Assembly: GCF_002086695.1 (NCBI RefSeq)
Contig: NZ_MVIH01000005.1
Location: forward strand, 248,001-312,000
Source of the DNA: Mycolicibacterium rhodesiae
Lineage (GTDB): Bacteria; Actinomycetota; Actinomycetes; Mycobacteriales; Mycobacteriaceae
Length of the DNA: 64,000 nucleotides
Direction of reading: 5' to 3'
The notes beneath the pieces were generated by a model. The model saw nothing but the letters and a program-made list of their open reading frames with translations. It did not search any database and had not been told where the DNA came from. This document shows positions 45,726 to 54,439 of the stretch, piece by piece. The position numbers and the translations under genes are program-made. How positions within the stretch are numbered: the stretch's first letter is position 1; each line of letters opens with the position of its first letter.

Positions 45726-46499
45726 TCAGCGGCCCTTCCACTGCGGTTTGCGCCGCTCCCGCCACGCTTGCAGGCCTTCGCCGACGTCCTCGGTGGCACC
45801 GGCGACCTTGCGCATCACCTCGCCGAAGCGCACCGACTCGATCCAGCCCATGTCGGCGGTCCGCCAGGCCACTTCTTTGGTGGCTCGTTGCGCCAACGGC
45901 GCGGCTTCGGTCAGGGTTCTGGCCCAGGCCTGGGCCTCGGCCTGCAGATCCTGGGGTTCGACGAGCTTCCACACCAGCCCGATCTCCCTGGCCCGCTCGG
46001 CGCCGATGGGCTTGCCGGTGAGCAGCAGTTCCATGGCGTTGGCCCAGCCGACGCGGTGCGGCAACCGGATGGCGCCGACGATGGTCGGCACGCCGAGGGT
46101 CACTTCCGGGAAGCTGAACGTGGCTTCGGTTGACGCAATCACAAAGTCGCAGAACAGGACTCCGGTTACTCCGTATCCGACACAGGGCCCGTGCACGGCG
46201 GCGATCGTGGGTTTGAACAACTCCATGCCGGACTCGAACGAGTTGATCGTCGGCTTCTCCCAGAACGTCCCGCCGAAGGTGCCCACCGAACCCTCGCCGT
46301 CTTTGAGGTCGCCACCCGCGCAGAAGACGTCGCCGTTGGCGGTCAGAATTCCCACCCAGGCGTCCTCCTCGTCACGGAATCGATCCCATGCGGCATTGAG
46401 GTCCTTGCGGAGCGGGCCGTTGATGGCGTTGCGCGCTTCGGGCCGGTTGAGGGTGATCGTCGCGACGTGGTCTTCCAGTTGATAGGTGACGAGGCTCAT
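45726..46499 (-). CDS. Enoyl-CoA hydratase/isomerase family protein
   Basis: The 257-residue crotonase-fold protein starts MSLVTYQLEDHVATITLNRPEARNA, shown in part as VATITLNRPEARNAI. It has the oxyanion-hole segment VFCAGGDLKD and the second block VHGPCVGYGVTGVLFCDFVIA. The ATG at 46499 is used. The reaction (hydratase, isomerase or other) is not determinable. It is convergent with the dehydratase-like gene, 4 bases apart. Confidence 0.85.
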   Translation of the reverse strand: MSLVTYQLEDHVATITLNRPEARNAINGPLRKDLNAAWDRFRDEEDAWVGILTANGDVFCAGGDLKDGEGSVGTFGGTFWEKPTINSFESGMELFKPTIAAVHGPCVGYGVTGVLFCDFVIASTEATFSFPEVTLGVPTIVGAIRLPHRVGWANAMELLLTGKPIGAERAREIGLVWKLVEPQDLQAEAQAWARTLTEAAPLAQRATKEVAWRTADMGWIESVRFGEVMRKVAGATEDVGEGLQAWRERRKPQWKGR

Positions 46500-46536
46500 T
46501 TGCTGCACTCTAGTTTCGGGCGAGGCGGCCCGGGGC

Positions 46537-47370
46537 TCAGTCGCGCGGGCGGGTGCCGATACGGCCCGCGGGATTCGAGACCGCGGTCACCATGCTGGTG
46601 CCGAAGGCGCCCGCATCGTCGAACAGGGTGGCGCTGCCCACCGACACCCCGTTCTCGGCGAAGTGGGTGTCGGCTTGCACGCCGATGAACACCCCGCGGG
46701 GCAGTCGCGACAGTGCCACCGTCAGATCCCCGTTGATGTAGCCGATTTCGCCGGCGCCCAGGTTGGTCACCAGGTTCGCGGCCGCCTCGGCGACCACCGC
46801 CGCACGGACGAAGGGCGTGGACTGCAGACCGGCCACCGCGTCCAGGCCGCCGTAATACGCGCGTTTGCGTCCGGTCGTGGTCTGTTCGCCCATCGGGCTC
46901 CAGCCGGTCCCGTCGCCGTCGACGTAGAGGGCGTCGTTCTCGGTGTCACGGGGCGCGCCGGCGGGCGGTGCCTGCGCCGCGTCCGGTGTGCGAGTCAGCC
47001 GGTATTGCAACAGAGTTGCGCGTGCCACGATCCAGTCGTCCTGGATGATGTCGCATTCGGCGGTGCGCATCCGGTTTCCGTGCCGGATCAGCCGCGTCTG
47101 AGTATGGGTGGGGACGGCACGGGCAGGTTTGAGCAGATCCAGCGTCAGCCGGGTGGGCAGATATCCGACGCTGCCGTACTTGCGTTCCAGCGTCGATGCC
47201 GCGAGCCCGGCGATCGCCTGGCCGCTGATCAGACCCTCGCTCCAGGAGGCCGCCGCAGACGGGGTGGGGCGGAAGATGCCGTTCCCGTGCTGAACGAAAT
47301 ACGCTGGGCGGATACCGATTGCGCTCGAAGCCGCTGCCGTGCGTTTCGACAAGACCATGCCGCTGTTCAT
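46537..47370 (-). CDS. Acyl-CoA thioesterase-like hotdog protein
   Basis: The 277-residue protein resembles the thioesterase superfamily used in mycobacteria for acyl-CoA or phenyl-type substrates: GISGQAIAGLAASTLE-like helix (EGLISGQAIAGLAAS), RLTLDLLKPARAVPTHTQ, and VAEAAANLVTNLGAG with INGDLTVALSRLPRG. ATG 47370 sits 8 bases behind AAAGGA. It lies 37 bases upstream of the enoyl-CoA hydratase gene on the same strand. Confidence 0.72.
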   Translation of the reverse strand: MNSGMVLSKRTAAASSAIGIRPAYFVQHGNGIFRPTPSAAASWSEGLISGQAIAGLAASTLERKYGSVGYLPTRLTLDLLKPARAVPTHTQTRLIRHGNRMRTAECDIIQDDWIVARATLLQYRLTRTPDAAQAPPAGAPRDTENDALYVDGDGTGWSPMGEQTTTGRKRAYYGGLDAVAGLQSTPFVRAAVVAEAAANLVTNLGAGEIGYINGDLTVALSRLPRGVFIGVQADTHFAENGVSVGSATLFDDAGAFGTSMVTAVSNPAGRIGTRPRD

Positions 47371-47519
47371 CGTTGCCATCCTTTGAGTTGGGGAGCCGCC
47401 GCTTGCTTGACGGCTCACCAGGCAACTATGACCCGGCGGGGCCTCGCGAAATATCCACCGATCGGCCGCAATGCCGGATGACCGCGATATCCACCGATCG
47501 GGGGACACGCTCCCCGGTG

Positions 47520-47855
47520 TCAGGCCTCCAGCCGGGCGCGGACAGCGGAAAGACGTTGCTGCAGTTCGTCTTCGGTGATGACACCCCGGGACAACAGCGA
47601 GTGGGCCAGTGAGATCAGCTGGCTCTCGGGGTAGGGAAGGCCTGCGTACACGGTGGCCGACAGGTCGTCTTCTTCGTCGCGGCGTTCCTTGAATGTCGGG
47701 ACGTCAGCCTCACACGCCGCGTGATCGAGTGCGTCGCAGAGCCCGTCGAGGCTGGTTTTCCACGGCGGCACCGGATTCTCCACCCCGTATTTGGCCGCCA
47801 TGACCGGCCAGACCTGATTGCGGTCGACGATCTGTTGTAACGGCTCGGGTTTCAT
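47520..47855 (-). CDS. Thiocyanate hydrolase/nitrile hydratase maturation-type small protein (P15K-like)
   Basis: The 111-residue protein begins MKPEPLQQIVDRNQVW. It has VPPWKTSLDGLCDAL, DDLSATVYAGLPYPESQLISLAHSLLSRG, and a helical tail. Small helical proteins of this type follow the structural genes of cobalt-type nitrile hydratase and thiocyanate hydrolase and help insert cobalt or mature the enzyme. The ATG overlaps the scnC stop (47852-47855). It is the last gene of the scn operon. Confidence 0.75.
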   Translation of the reverse strand: MKPEPLQQIVDRNQVWPVMAAKYGVENPVPPWKTSLDGLCDALDHAACEADVPTFKERRDEEDDLSATVYAGLPYPESQLISLAHSLLSRGVITEDELQQRLSAVRARLEA

Positions 47856-48568
47856 TCGCCGACCGGATGCATGGCGGGGCGAGTGTCGGTGATGACATTG
47901 GTGGTCACACCGGGCTTCGGCAGCGCGACGCCGATCAGGCAGTCGCGGGTGATGATCTCGGTCAGCTGCTCTTCGGTCCAGCCGTCGGTGCCCTCGGGTC
48001 GCATCGGCATGACCATGAAGCGGTGCTTCTGATTGGAATCCTGCACGCGAACTTCGATGTCGTCGGACAGGTAGAGGCCGAACTCGGCGAGAACCTGCCG
48101 GGGCCAGCGCACCAGCCGCCGACGGTAGTTCGGTGTGCGGTACCACTCAGGGGAGTTGCCGAGAATGGGCCGGGGGTAGCAGGAGCACAGCGCGCACACG
48201 ATCACGTTGTGCACGGCCGGGGTGTCTTCGAGGATCTGGAAGGCGGTGAAGTCGCTGGGGGTACCGAAGCCGGTCGGCTCGAGCCAGTCGACGCCGACCT
48301 CCTTGCTGGCGGTCATCGGTTCGGCGAGGGCAAGGGCTTTGAAGTCCGGATCCAGCCAGGCGCGGGCCACCAGGCGGGCCGCCGGCGTCGGGCCGATCTG
48401 CTCGGCGAACTCGGTGAAGCGGCGGTGCTCCTCGGCGGTGAAAATGCCCTTCTCGATGCACAATTCGCGCAGCGCGATCTCGAGAACCTCGAAGTCGGTG
48501 ATCTCGTCGACCATCGGCTTGACGGTGCGGTCGTGGTCATGGTCGTGATCGTGGCCGTGGTCGGTCAT
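47852..48568 (-). CDS. scnC: Thiocyanate hydrolase gamma subunit (cobalt site)
   Basis: Thiocyanate hydrolase converts SCN- to carbonyl sulfide and ammonia. The 238-residue protein is a nitrile-hydratase-alpha-type subunit with the metal claw VCALCSCYPRPILG (Cys125, Cys128, Ser129, Cys130), whose cysteines are oxidised in the enzyme and bind low-spin Co(III). Recalled ScnC of Thiobacillus thioparus matches closely, including the His-rich N-terminus (HDHDHDHD), WYRTPNYRRRLVRWPRQ and RPEGTDGWTE. It follows scnBA by 12 bases and overlaps the maturation gene. Confidence 0.9.
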   Translation of the reverse strand: MTDHGHDHDHDHDRTVKPMVDEITDFEVLEIALRELCIEKGIFTAEEHRRFTEFAEQIGPTPAARLVARAWLDPDFKALALAEPMTASKEVGVDWLEPTGFGTPSDFTAFQILEDTPAVHNVIVCALCSCYPRPILGNSPEWYRTPNYRRRLVRWPRQVLAEFGLYLSDDIEVRVQDSNQKHRFMVMPMRPEGTDGWTEEQLTEIITRDCLIGVALPKPGVTTNVITDTRPAMHPVGE

Positions 48569-48580
48569 GTCCGTCCGTTC

Positions 48581-49417
48581 CTATAAGGGCGCAAGCCAGT
48601 GCTCGGGGATTTCGGTGCGCAAGCTGTCGGTGTCCGGGCCGTTGAAGTCGTCCCACAGCTCGGACATGCTGAATTTGACGACGTAGAACCATTCGGGCTT
48701 GGCGTCGGGGATGTCCCAGGTCTCGTCCTCGGCGGCCGGGCTTTCATAGGCCACCGCGTCGATGACGCCCGTGGCGCCGCGGACGTACTCGGGCGTGCGG
48801 GTGTAGAACAGCACCGGCAGTTCACGCACGACGACGGGGTCGCCGACCTTGAACCTCGGCTCACCGGCCTTGCCCGCGTAGACCTGCGGGTCGCCCTTGC
48901 CCTGGGCGTGCACGATGTGACTGTTGCGCTTGACCTGTGATCCGTCGCCTTCGAACTTGGGCTTGGCCGCCAGGGTCTTGCCCTCCAGTCCGCCTGCGTA
49001 GCGCTCCTTGACCTCCGCCATCCGCTCGGTCAGCTCGGTGAGACCGATGTGGTGCTTTTCGATCAGGACCCTGGCCACCGAGAGCAGCCAGCGGCCGTAG
49101 TAGGGGAAGCCGAGATAGACGGCGCGCTGGACGTCCACGTTGCCGATCCGGCGTCGTTCCTCGGAGAGCCAGATTCCGCGCCACGCAAGCACCTCGCAGA
49201 TGACGTAGGTCATGTGCTCCCAGTACTCGTAGTCCTTGTTCTCGTACTTCATCGGCGCGTCCGGCTCGCCGCCGACATCGTGCACCGGCTTCATGTAGGC
49301 GACGAACCTGGCGTGGTCGAGCAGATCCGGGGTGGGAGCATCCGGCAGTTCCGGATAAGCGGACTTGAGCCGGGCCACCAACGCAAGCTGGTCGGCGCGT
49401 TCGGCGGCAGTGCTCAT
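48581..49417 (-). CDS. scnBA: Fused thiocyanate hydrolase beta-alpha subunit
   Basis: The 278-residue protein is a fusion of two subunits that are separate in Thiobacillus. Residues about 30-145 match ScnB (VHDVGGEPDAPMKYENKD, LAWRGIWLSEERRR, YLGFPYYGRWLLSVAR). Residues about 165-278 match ScnA (PVLFYTRTPEYVRGATGVI, YESPAAEDETW, TEIPEHWL). A linker of about 20 residues joins them. It parallels the single beta chain of nitrile hydratase, and with ScnC it should form the cobalt enzyme. ATG 49417 follows GAGGGG. Confidence 0.88.
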   Translation of the reverse strand: MSTAAERADQLALVARLKSAYPELPDAPTPDLLDHARFVAYMKPVHDVGGEPDAPMKYENKDYEYWEHMTYVICEVLAWRGIWLSEERRRIGNVDVQRAVYLGFPYYGRWLLSVARVLIEKHHIGLTELTERMAEVKERYAGGLEGKTLAAKPKFEGDGSQVKRNSHIVHAQGKGDPQVYAGKAGEPRFKVGDPVVVRELPVLFYTRTPEYVRGATGVIDAVAYESPAAEDETWDIPDAKPEWFYVVKFSMSELWDDFNGPDTDSLRTEIPEHWLAPL

Positions 49418-49564
49418 GACAGACCCCTCGATGTGGCTGTGCACAACGTCAACTAGGGAACCAACGTAACACCGGCAAGGCCCGTGGGCAGCCGAAATCG
49501 CGTCACCGGCGAAAGACGTTGCGATTCAGCGGTTCTGACAGTCGAGACAATTTCCGCCGCTGTC
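49418..49564 (-). promoter_or_regulatory. Upstream region of the scn operon
   Basis: This 147-base gap between the scn operon and the methyltransferase gene must hold the scn promoter. I see no convincing -10/-35 pair or operator by eye. An identical expression signal for thiocyanate could not be sought here. Confidence 0.3.
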
Positions 49565-50071
49565 TCAGGCGTACCCGAGCGCGGCGTTCTCGGCGCGGAT
49601 CCGCACGGTCAGCACCGCGGCATTGGCGATGCTGAACACGATCGCGGTCACCCAGGCCGAATGCACCAGCGGCAGCGCGGCCACTTCGGCTGCGACCGCC
49701 GTGTAGTTCGGGTGATGCAGCCATCGGTACGGTCCGTTGCGGACCAGGGGAGCACCCTTGATCACGATCAGCCGGGGGTTCCAGTGCTTGCCCAACACAC
49801 CCACACACCACCAGCGCACCACCGTGCTTGCCACGACGACGGCCAGCATCGGCCAGCCGAGCCAGGGGAGAAACGGCCGGTGCGCGGTGGCCACCTCGGC
49901 CACGCATGACGCGAGTAGCAGGGTGTGCATCGTCACCATCGCCGGATAGTGTCCACGGCCGAATTCTGTGCCGCCCTGGGCGAAAGACCATCGGGCATTG
50001 CGACGTGACACCACCAACTCGATGAGCCGCTCGACGCCGATCAGGAGGATGAAGAGGTAGTAGATACTCAT
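49565..50071 (-). CDS. ICMT-like membrane methyltransferase
   Basis: The 168-residue protein has about four membrane helices and the isoprenylcysteine carboxyl methyltransferase signature (LGKHWNPRLIVIKG, LVRNGPYRWLHHPNYTA, EVAALPLVHSAW). ICMT-like enzymes next to type III PKS genes in other bacteria (SrsB, BpsB) O-methylate the polyketide product, so the same job is likely here. The start ATG 50071 is 5 bases after the type III PKS stop, indicating one operon. Confidence 0.82.
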   Translation of the reverse strand: MSIYYLFILLIGVERLIELVVSRRNARWSFAQGGTEFGRGHYPAMVTMHTLLLASCVAEVATAHRPFLPWLGWPMLAVVVASTVVRWWCVGVLGKHWNPRLIVIKGAPLVRNGPYRWLHHPNYTAVAAEVAALPLVHSAWVTAIVFSIANAAVLTVRIRAENAALGYA

Positions 50072-50076
50072 CTCCC

Positions 50077-51183
50077 TCACCAGCCCAGCAGCAGCAGCTC
50101 GAAGCTGAAGCCGGGCCCCATCGCCAGCATCAGCCCCAACGAGCCCACCGCGGGCCCGGCGGCGAGGGTGCGGTCGAGGACATCGAGCACCGATGCCGAG
50201 GAGATGTTCCCGTTGTCCCGCATCGACTGCCAGCTGTGCCGCAGCGCTTCCGGCGGCATGCCGATGGCGTTGTGCATCGCGTCGAGCACCTTGGGGCCGC
50301 CGGGATGGCACACCCAGGTCGATATGTCGGCGGTGGTCAGACCGTGGTCGGCGAGGAACCTGTCGACCTCGCCGCGCAGATGGTCGTCGGCCATCTTGGG
50401 GACGTCACGCGACATCACCAGCTGAAATCCGCTGGAGCTGACGTTCCAGCCCATGACGTCGACGGTGTCGGCGAACAGCCGGCTGCGGGTCGCCAGGATC
50501 CGCGGTCCCGGATGAAGGGGTAGCCCGGCCGGCACCCGATCGGCGCCGGCGGCGACGACGGCCGCCGCGCCGTCACCGAAGAGGCACACGCCGATCAGTG
50601 CGGGGATCGACGTGTCGTCGCGTTGCAGCGTCAGGGAACACAGTTCCACCGACAGCAAAACAGCGACCTGATCGGGGAACCCGCGTAGGTAATCGTGCAC
50701 CCGGGCCAGCCCGGCCGCGCCTGCGACGCACCCGAGGCCGAACAGTGGGATGCGCTTGACGTCGGGACGCAACCCGACCGCGGACGCGATCCGGGCATCG
50801 ATCGTCGGCACCGCCACCCCCGTGCTCGACACGGTCACGATCGCGTCGACCTCGTCGGGACGGACGTGCGCGGCGTCGAGTGCTCGCCGCACCGCGTGCT
50901 CGCCGAGCTCGGCGGCCACCTCGAGGTACGCCGCGTTGGCCTCGGTGAAACCGGTCAGCCGCGGGTAGCGCTCCAACGGCAGTGCCAGACTGCGGTATTC
51001 GACCCCGCTGCTGGCCGCGAAGCGTGCGAAGCCGGGCTCGGCGAACGAGGTGAGCGCAGCGGACACCTCGTCCTGGTTGTACCGATGTTCGGTGAACGCC
51101 ACCGCGGTGCCGGTCACGCGCGGATCGCCGTGCCTGCGGACCGCGATCGGGTTGAGGGATTCGGAAAAAGCGGTATCTGTCAT
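50077..51183 (-). CDS. Type III polyketide synthase
   Basis: The 368-residue protein is a chalcone-synthase-like type III PKS. The catalytic triad is visible: Cys152 in FGLGCVAGAAG, His293 in WVCHPGGPKVL and Asn326 in RDNGNISSAS. The C-terminal MLAMGPGFSFELLLLGW is typical. Mycobacterial members (Pks10/11/18 types) extend fatty acyl-CoA with malonyl-CoA to alkylpyrones or alkylresorcinols. The adjacent ICMT-like methyltransferase probably methylates the product. It starts at ATG 51183 below an A/T-rich region. Confidence 0.9.
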   Translation of the reverse strand: MTDTAFSESLNPIAVRRHGDPRVTGTAVAFTEHRYNQDEVSAALTSFAEPGFARFAASSGVEYRSLALPLERYPRLTGFTEANAAYLEVAAELGEHAVRRALDAAHVRPDEVDAIVTVSSTGVAVPTIDARIASAVGLRPDVKRIPLFGLGCVAGAAGLARVHDYLRGFPDQVAVLLSVELCSLTLQRDDTSIPALIGVCLFGDGAAAVVAAGADRVPAGLPLHPGPRILATRSRLFADTVDVMGWNVSSSGFQLVMSRDVPKMADDHLRGEVDRFLADHGLTTADISTWVCHPGGPKVLDAMHNAIGMPPEALRHSWQSMRDNGNISSASVLDVLDRTLAAGPAVGSLGLMLAMGPGFSFELLLLGW

Positions 51184-51462
51184 GGCCGCAATAGCGCGTG
51201 AATATGGCTACGAATTCCGTGTCATACCCTTACGGTGAAATATCGCACAGCGCGTCGAATTGTCATTAATGTGGGGGTATAAGCGCAGTTCAGGAGAGTT
51301 TTCTTACACCACGTCGTGTAATACATAAATGCAGCCTGAGAAATCCCAGGAACGTGTCCGAATCTGGTAGTGAATTGAATACCGCCTGCGGGTGCACTGG
51401 GAATCCGGGGAACGGTGAACGTTTATCGGCGGAATTTCGTGCACCGTCCGACCGGCTCCGGC
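51184..51462 (-). promoter_or_regulatory. A/T-rich upstream region of the type III PKS gene with palindrome
   Basis: This 279-base gap between tex (which ends at 51463) and the type III PKS gene has no coding frame I trust. It is clearly richer in A/T than the surroundings (for example ATTAATGTGGGGG and AATACATAAATGC), as expected of a strong or regulated promoter region. An 18-base near-palindrome at 51304-51321 is described separately. Confidence 0.5.
51304..51321. promoter_or_regulatory. 18-base near-palindromic candidate operator
   Basis: TTACACCACGTCGTGTAA is a palindrome except for two symmetric positions (bases 7 and 12). Its length and symmetry are typical of TetR-family operators. 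It lies about 120 bases upstream of the type III PKS start. No regulator gene is adjacent, so the protein that binds is unknown. Confidence 0.5.
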
Positions 51463-53805
51463 TTACCGGCCGAATCCTGCGTCGCGCAGCGCCTGCGCCA
51501 TCGAACCGGTGGAGCGCTTGTCGTCGCGCCGTCCATGCTCGGCGCGGGCAGGCTGACGGCGCTCCCGGCCGGGGCCAGGTCGGGTGCCTTGCTCTGTCCG
51601 CTTGGGCTGAACGCGCTTGGGGGCGTCGCCCAGCCGCAGGGTGAGTCCGATGCGCTGGCGCTCGACGTCGACGTCGACGACTTTCACCCGCACCACCTGA
51701 CCTGAGCGCACCACTTCATGCGGATCGGACACGAATCGGTCCGACATCGCCGAGACGTGCACCAAACCGTCCTGGTGGACGCCGACGTCGACGAAGGCGC
51801 CGAACGCCGCGACGTTGGTCACGACACCTTCGAGCACCATTCCGACCTTGAGATCGGCCACCTTCTCCACGCCCGCGGCGAAGGTCGCGGTGGAGAAGGC
51901 AGGCCGCGGATCGCGGCCCGGCTTTTCCAGCTCGGCGAGGATGTCGGTCACCGTGGGCACGCCGAAGCGGTCGTCGGCGAAGTCGGCAGGCCGCAATGTG
52001 CGCAATGCCCGTTCGTTGCCGATCAGTTCGGCCATCGTGATGCCGGACCGGTCCAGGATGCGCCGCACCACGGGATAGGCCTCCGGGTGGACACCTGAGG
52101 CGTCGAGCGCGTCGTCGCCACCCCGAATCCGCAGGAAGCCGGCACATTGTTCAAAAGCCTTGGGGCCCAGTCGCGGAACGTCGAGCAAGGCGGTGCGGCT
52201 GCGGAACGGTCCGGTCTTCTCGCGATAGGCCACGATCGCTTCGGCCAGCGACTCGGAGACCCCCGATACCCGTGACAGCAGCGGGACCGACGCCGTGTTC
52301 AGGTCGACCCCGACGGCGTTCACCGCATCCTCCACCACTGCGTCGAGGCTGCGAGCGAGGGTGCCGGGGGTGACGTCGTGCTGGTATTGGCCGACGCCGA
52401 TCGACTTCGGGTCGATCTTCACCAGTTCGGCCAGCGGATCCTGCAGGCGGCGGGCGATCGACACCGCACCGCGGACCGTCACGTCCAGACTCGGTAGCTC
52501 ACGGGCCGCGTAGGCCGATGCCGAATACACCGACGCGCCGGCCTCGCTGACCATGGCCTTCGCCGGTGCGGTGGCCCCCGCCGAGCGGATGTCGGCGATG
52601 AGTTCGGTGGCCAGTGCGTCGGTCTCCCGCGACGCGGTGCCATTGCCGATCGCAATCAGCTCGACGCCGTGGCGCGCAACCAGTGCGGCGAGGGTCGCCT
52701 TGGCCGAATCCCATTGGCGCTGAGGCTGATGTGGGTAGATCGCACAGGTTTCGAGGACCTTGCCGGTGTCGTCGACGACGGCGACCTTGACTCCGGTGCG
52801 GAACCCCGGATCGAGTCCGAGGGCGGTGCGGGTACCCGCCGGCGCCGCCAGCAGCAGGTCCTTGAGGTTCTTGGCGAACACGGCGACGGCGTCCTCTTCG
52901 GCGCGCTGACGCAGCCGCATCCGGGCATCGACCGCGCCGGAGATCATCAGTCGGGTGCGCCAGGCCAGCCGGACCGTGGTGGCCAGCCATGGGGTGGCGG
53001 CCGCTCGGGCGGTCAGGTCGACGCCGAGGGCGTTGGCGACCATCACCTCATAGGCGTCGTCGCTGCCGCCGTCGAAGCGCACGGCGAGGGCCTGTTCCTT
53101 CTCGCCGCGCAGCACCGCCAGCACCCGGTGCGACGGCATATCCTCCAGCCGCTCGGTGAATTCGAAATAGTCCCGAAACTTCTGTGCCGCTGGGCTTTTC
53201 TCGGCCTCGTCGGAAAACGGTGTGGTCCGCACCGCGCCCTCGTCCCAGAACCTGGTCCGGATCGCACCCACCAGTTCGGCATCCTCGGCCGCCCGTTCGA
53301 CGAGGATGTGCCGCGCACCGTCGAGCGCCGCCGCGGCGTCGGCGACATCGGCGGTGACGAATTCAGCGGCCGCGGCCTCCGGGGCGATGGCCGGGTCGGC
53401 GAGCAGCCGATCGGCGAGCGGCTCCAGGCCGGCTTCCCGGGCGATCTGGGCTTTGGTGCGCCGTTTCGGCTTGTACGGCAGGTAGATGTCCTCGATCCGA
53501 GACTTCGTGTCGGCGCTCAGCAGGGCGGACTTCAACTCGTCGGTCAGCTTGCCCTGCTCGGCGATCGACGCGAGCACCGCGTCCCGCCGTTCGTCGAGCT
53601 CGCGCAGATAGCGCAGCCGCTCCTCGAGGTCGCGCAGTTGACCGTCGTCGAGGCTGCCGGTGACTTCCTTGCGGTAGCGCGCGATGAACGGAACGGTCGC
53701 ACCCTCGTCGAGCAGCCGGACCGCAGCGGCCACCCGGGCCTCTGCGACGGCGAGTTCTTCAGCAAGACGGGCATTTACAGATTTGAGGGTTGGGCTCGAA
53801 GTCAC
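51463..53805 (-). CDS. tex: Tex-family S1 RNA-binding transcription accessory protein
   Basis: The 780-residue protein has the Tex architecture: N-terminal helical domain (VPFIARYRKEVTGSLDD), YqgF/RNase-H-like domain (LGLDPGFRTGVKVAVVDDTG), helix-hairpin-helix region (LNTASVPLLSRVSGVSESLAEAIV) and a C-terminal S1 domain (LKVGMVLEGVVTNVAAFGAFVDVGVHQDGLVHVS, in part). It ends with a basic tail. Tex binds RNA and affects transcription and stress or toxin expression in other bacteria. It is a large gene and appears intact. Confidence 0.94.
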   Translation of the reverse strand: MTSSPTLKSVNARLAEELAVAEARVAAAVRLLDEGATVPFIARYRKEVTGSLDDGQLRDLEERLRYLRELDERRDAVLASIAEQGKLTDELKSALLSADTKSRIEDIYLPYKPKRRTKAQIAREAGLEPLADRLLADPAIAPEAAAAEFVTADVADAAAALDGARHILVERAAEDAELVGAIRTRFWDEGAVRTTPFSDEAEKSPAAQKFRDYFEFTERLEDMPSHRVLAVLRGEKEQALAVRFDGGSDDAYEVMVANALGVDLTARAAATPWLATTVRLAWRTRLMISGAVDARMRLRQRAEEDAVAVFAKNLKDLLLAAPAGTRTALGLDPGFRTGVKVAVVDDTGKVLETCAIYPHQPQRQWDSAKATLAALVARHGVELIAIGNGTASRETDALATELIADIRSAGATAPAKAMVSEAGASVYSASAYAARELPSLDVTVRGAVSIARRLQDPLAELVKIDPKSIGVGQYQHDVTPGTLARSLDAVVEDAVNAVGVDLNTASVPLLSRVSGVSESLAEAIVAYREKTGPFRSRTALLDVPRLGPKAFEQCAGFLRIRGGDDALDASGVHPEAYPVVRRILDRSGITMAELIGNERALRTLRPADFADDRFGVPTVTDILAELEKPGRDPRPAFSTATFAAGVEKVADLKVGMVLEGVVTNVAAFGAFVDVGVHQDGLVHVSAMSDRFVSDPHEVVRSGQVVRVKVVDVDVERQRIGLTLRLGDAPKRVQPKRTEQGTRPGPGRERRQPARAEHGRRDDKRSTGSMAQALRDAGFGR

Positions 53806-53902
53806 GCGCAGACCCTACCGAACCTCGCCGACAATCCCAGGACCCGTCGAGGGGTGTCGCACGCGCAGGAATAGCCCCGCAGATCGGGGAGTTGGCCGCT
53901 AT

Positions 53903-54334
53903 ATGCCCAGACAACTGACCGAGTCCGAGCGGCAGGATTTCCTCGCCGCGAAACATGTGGCGGTACTGTCCGTCGCCACCACCGACGGCCGGCCGCCGGC
54001 CAGCATTCCGATCTGGTACCAGTACACCCCCGGCGGGGACATCCAGATCTCCACCGGCCCGTCGACGCGCAAGGCGCGGCTGATCACCGAGGCCGGCGCG
54101 GCGACGCTGGTGGTTCAGGACGAGGAGCCGCCGTATCGCTACGTCGTGGTCGAGGGCACGTTGGTCGACACCACCGACCCGACGCCGCCGGAGGTGTTGG
54201 AGAAGACGGCGGTGCGCTACCTCGGTGAGGAAGGCGCGCGTCAGTTCCTCGAATCCATGGCGGGCCACGCCAACGTGTTGTTCACGATCCGGCCGGACCG
54301 GTGGCTGACCGCTGACTTCTCCGACGAGCTGTAG
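53903..54334 (+). CDS. PPOX-class (FMN/F420) split-barrel oxidoreductase
   Basis: The 143-residue protein has the pyridoxamine-oxidase-like split barrel: HVAVLSVATTDGRPPASIPIW, GDIQISTGPSTRKARLI and a terminal NVLFTIRPDRWLTADFS. In mycobacteria such proteins are usually F420- or FMN-dependent reductases; the cofactor is inferred. The start is ATG 53903 (MPRQLTESERQ), within the divergent gap from tex. Confidence 0.8.
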   Translation: MPRQLTESERQDFLAAKHVAVLSVATTDGRPPASIPIWYQYTPGGDIQISTGPSTRKARLITEAGAATLVVQDEEPPYRYVVVEGTLVDTTDPTPPEVLEKTAVRYLGEEGARQFLESMAGHANVLFTIRPDRWLTADFSDEL

Positions 54335-54341
54335 CCGTCGG

Positions 54342-54368
54342 CCGATCCGGGTCTCCAGTTGGGATCGG
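54342..54368 (+). terminator. Possible hairpin after the PPOX gene
   Basis: CCGATCC (54342-54348) pairs with GGATCGG (54362-54368) across a 13-base loop, 8 bases after the stop codon. No T-run follows. The stem is short, so confidence is low. Confidence 0.4.
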
Positions 54369-54439
54369 TAGCCGTCCGGTAGTTCTTCACTTCTCTCATC
54401 GACGCCACCGAGGCGGCGGACAACGAGAGGAAGAACCCC

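Noticed and set aside
51415..51705. Plus-strand open frame in the gap above the type III PKS gene
   Set aside because: Most of it is antisense to the 3' end of tex, and the remainder has no ribosome site or homology.
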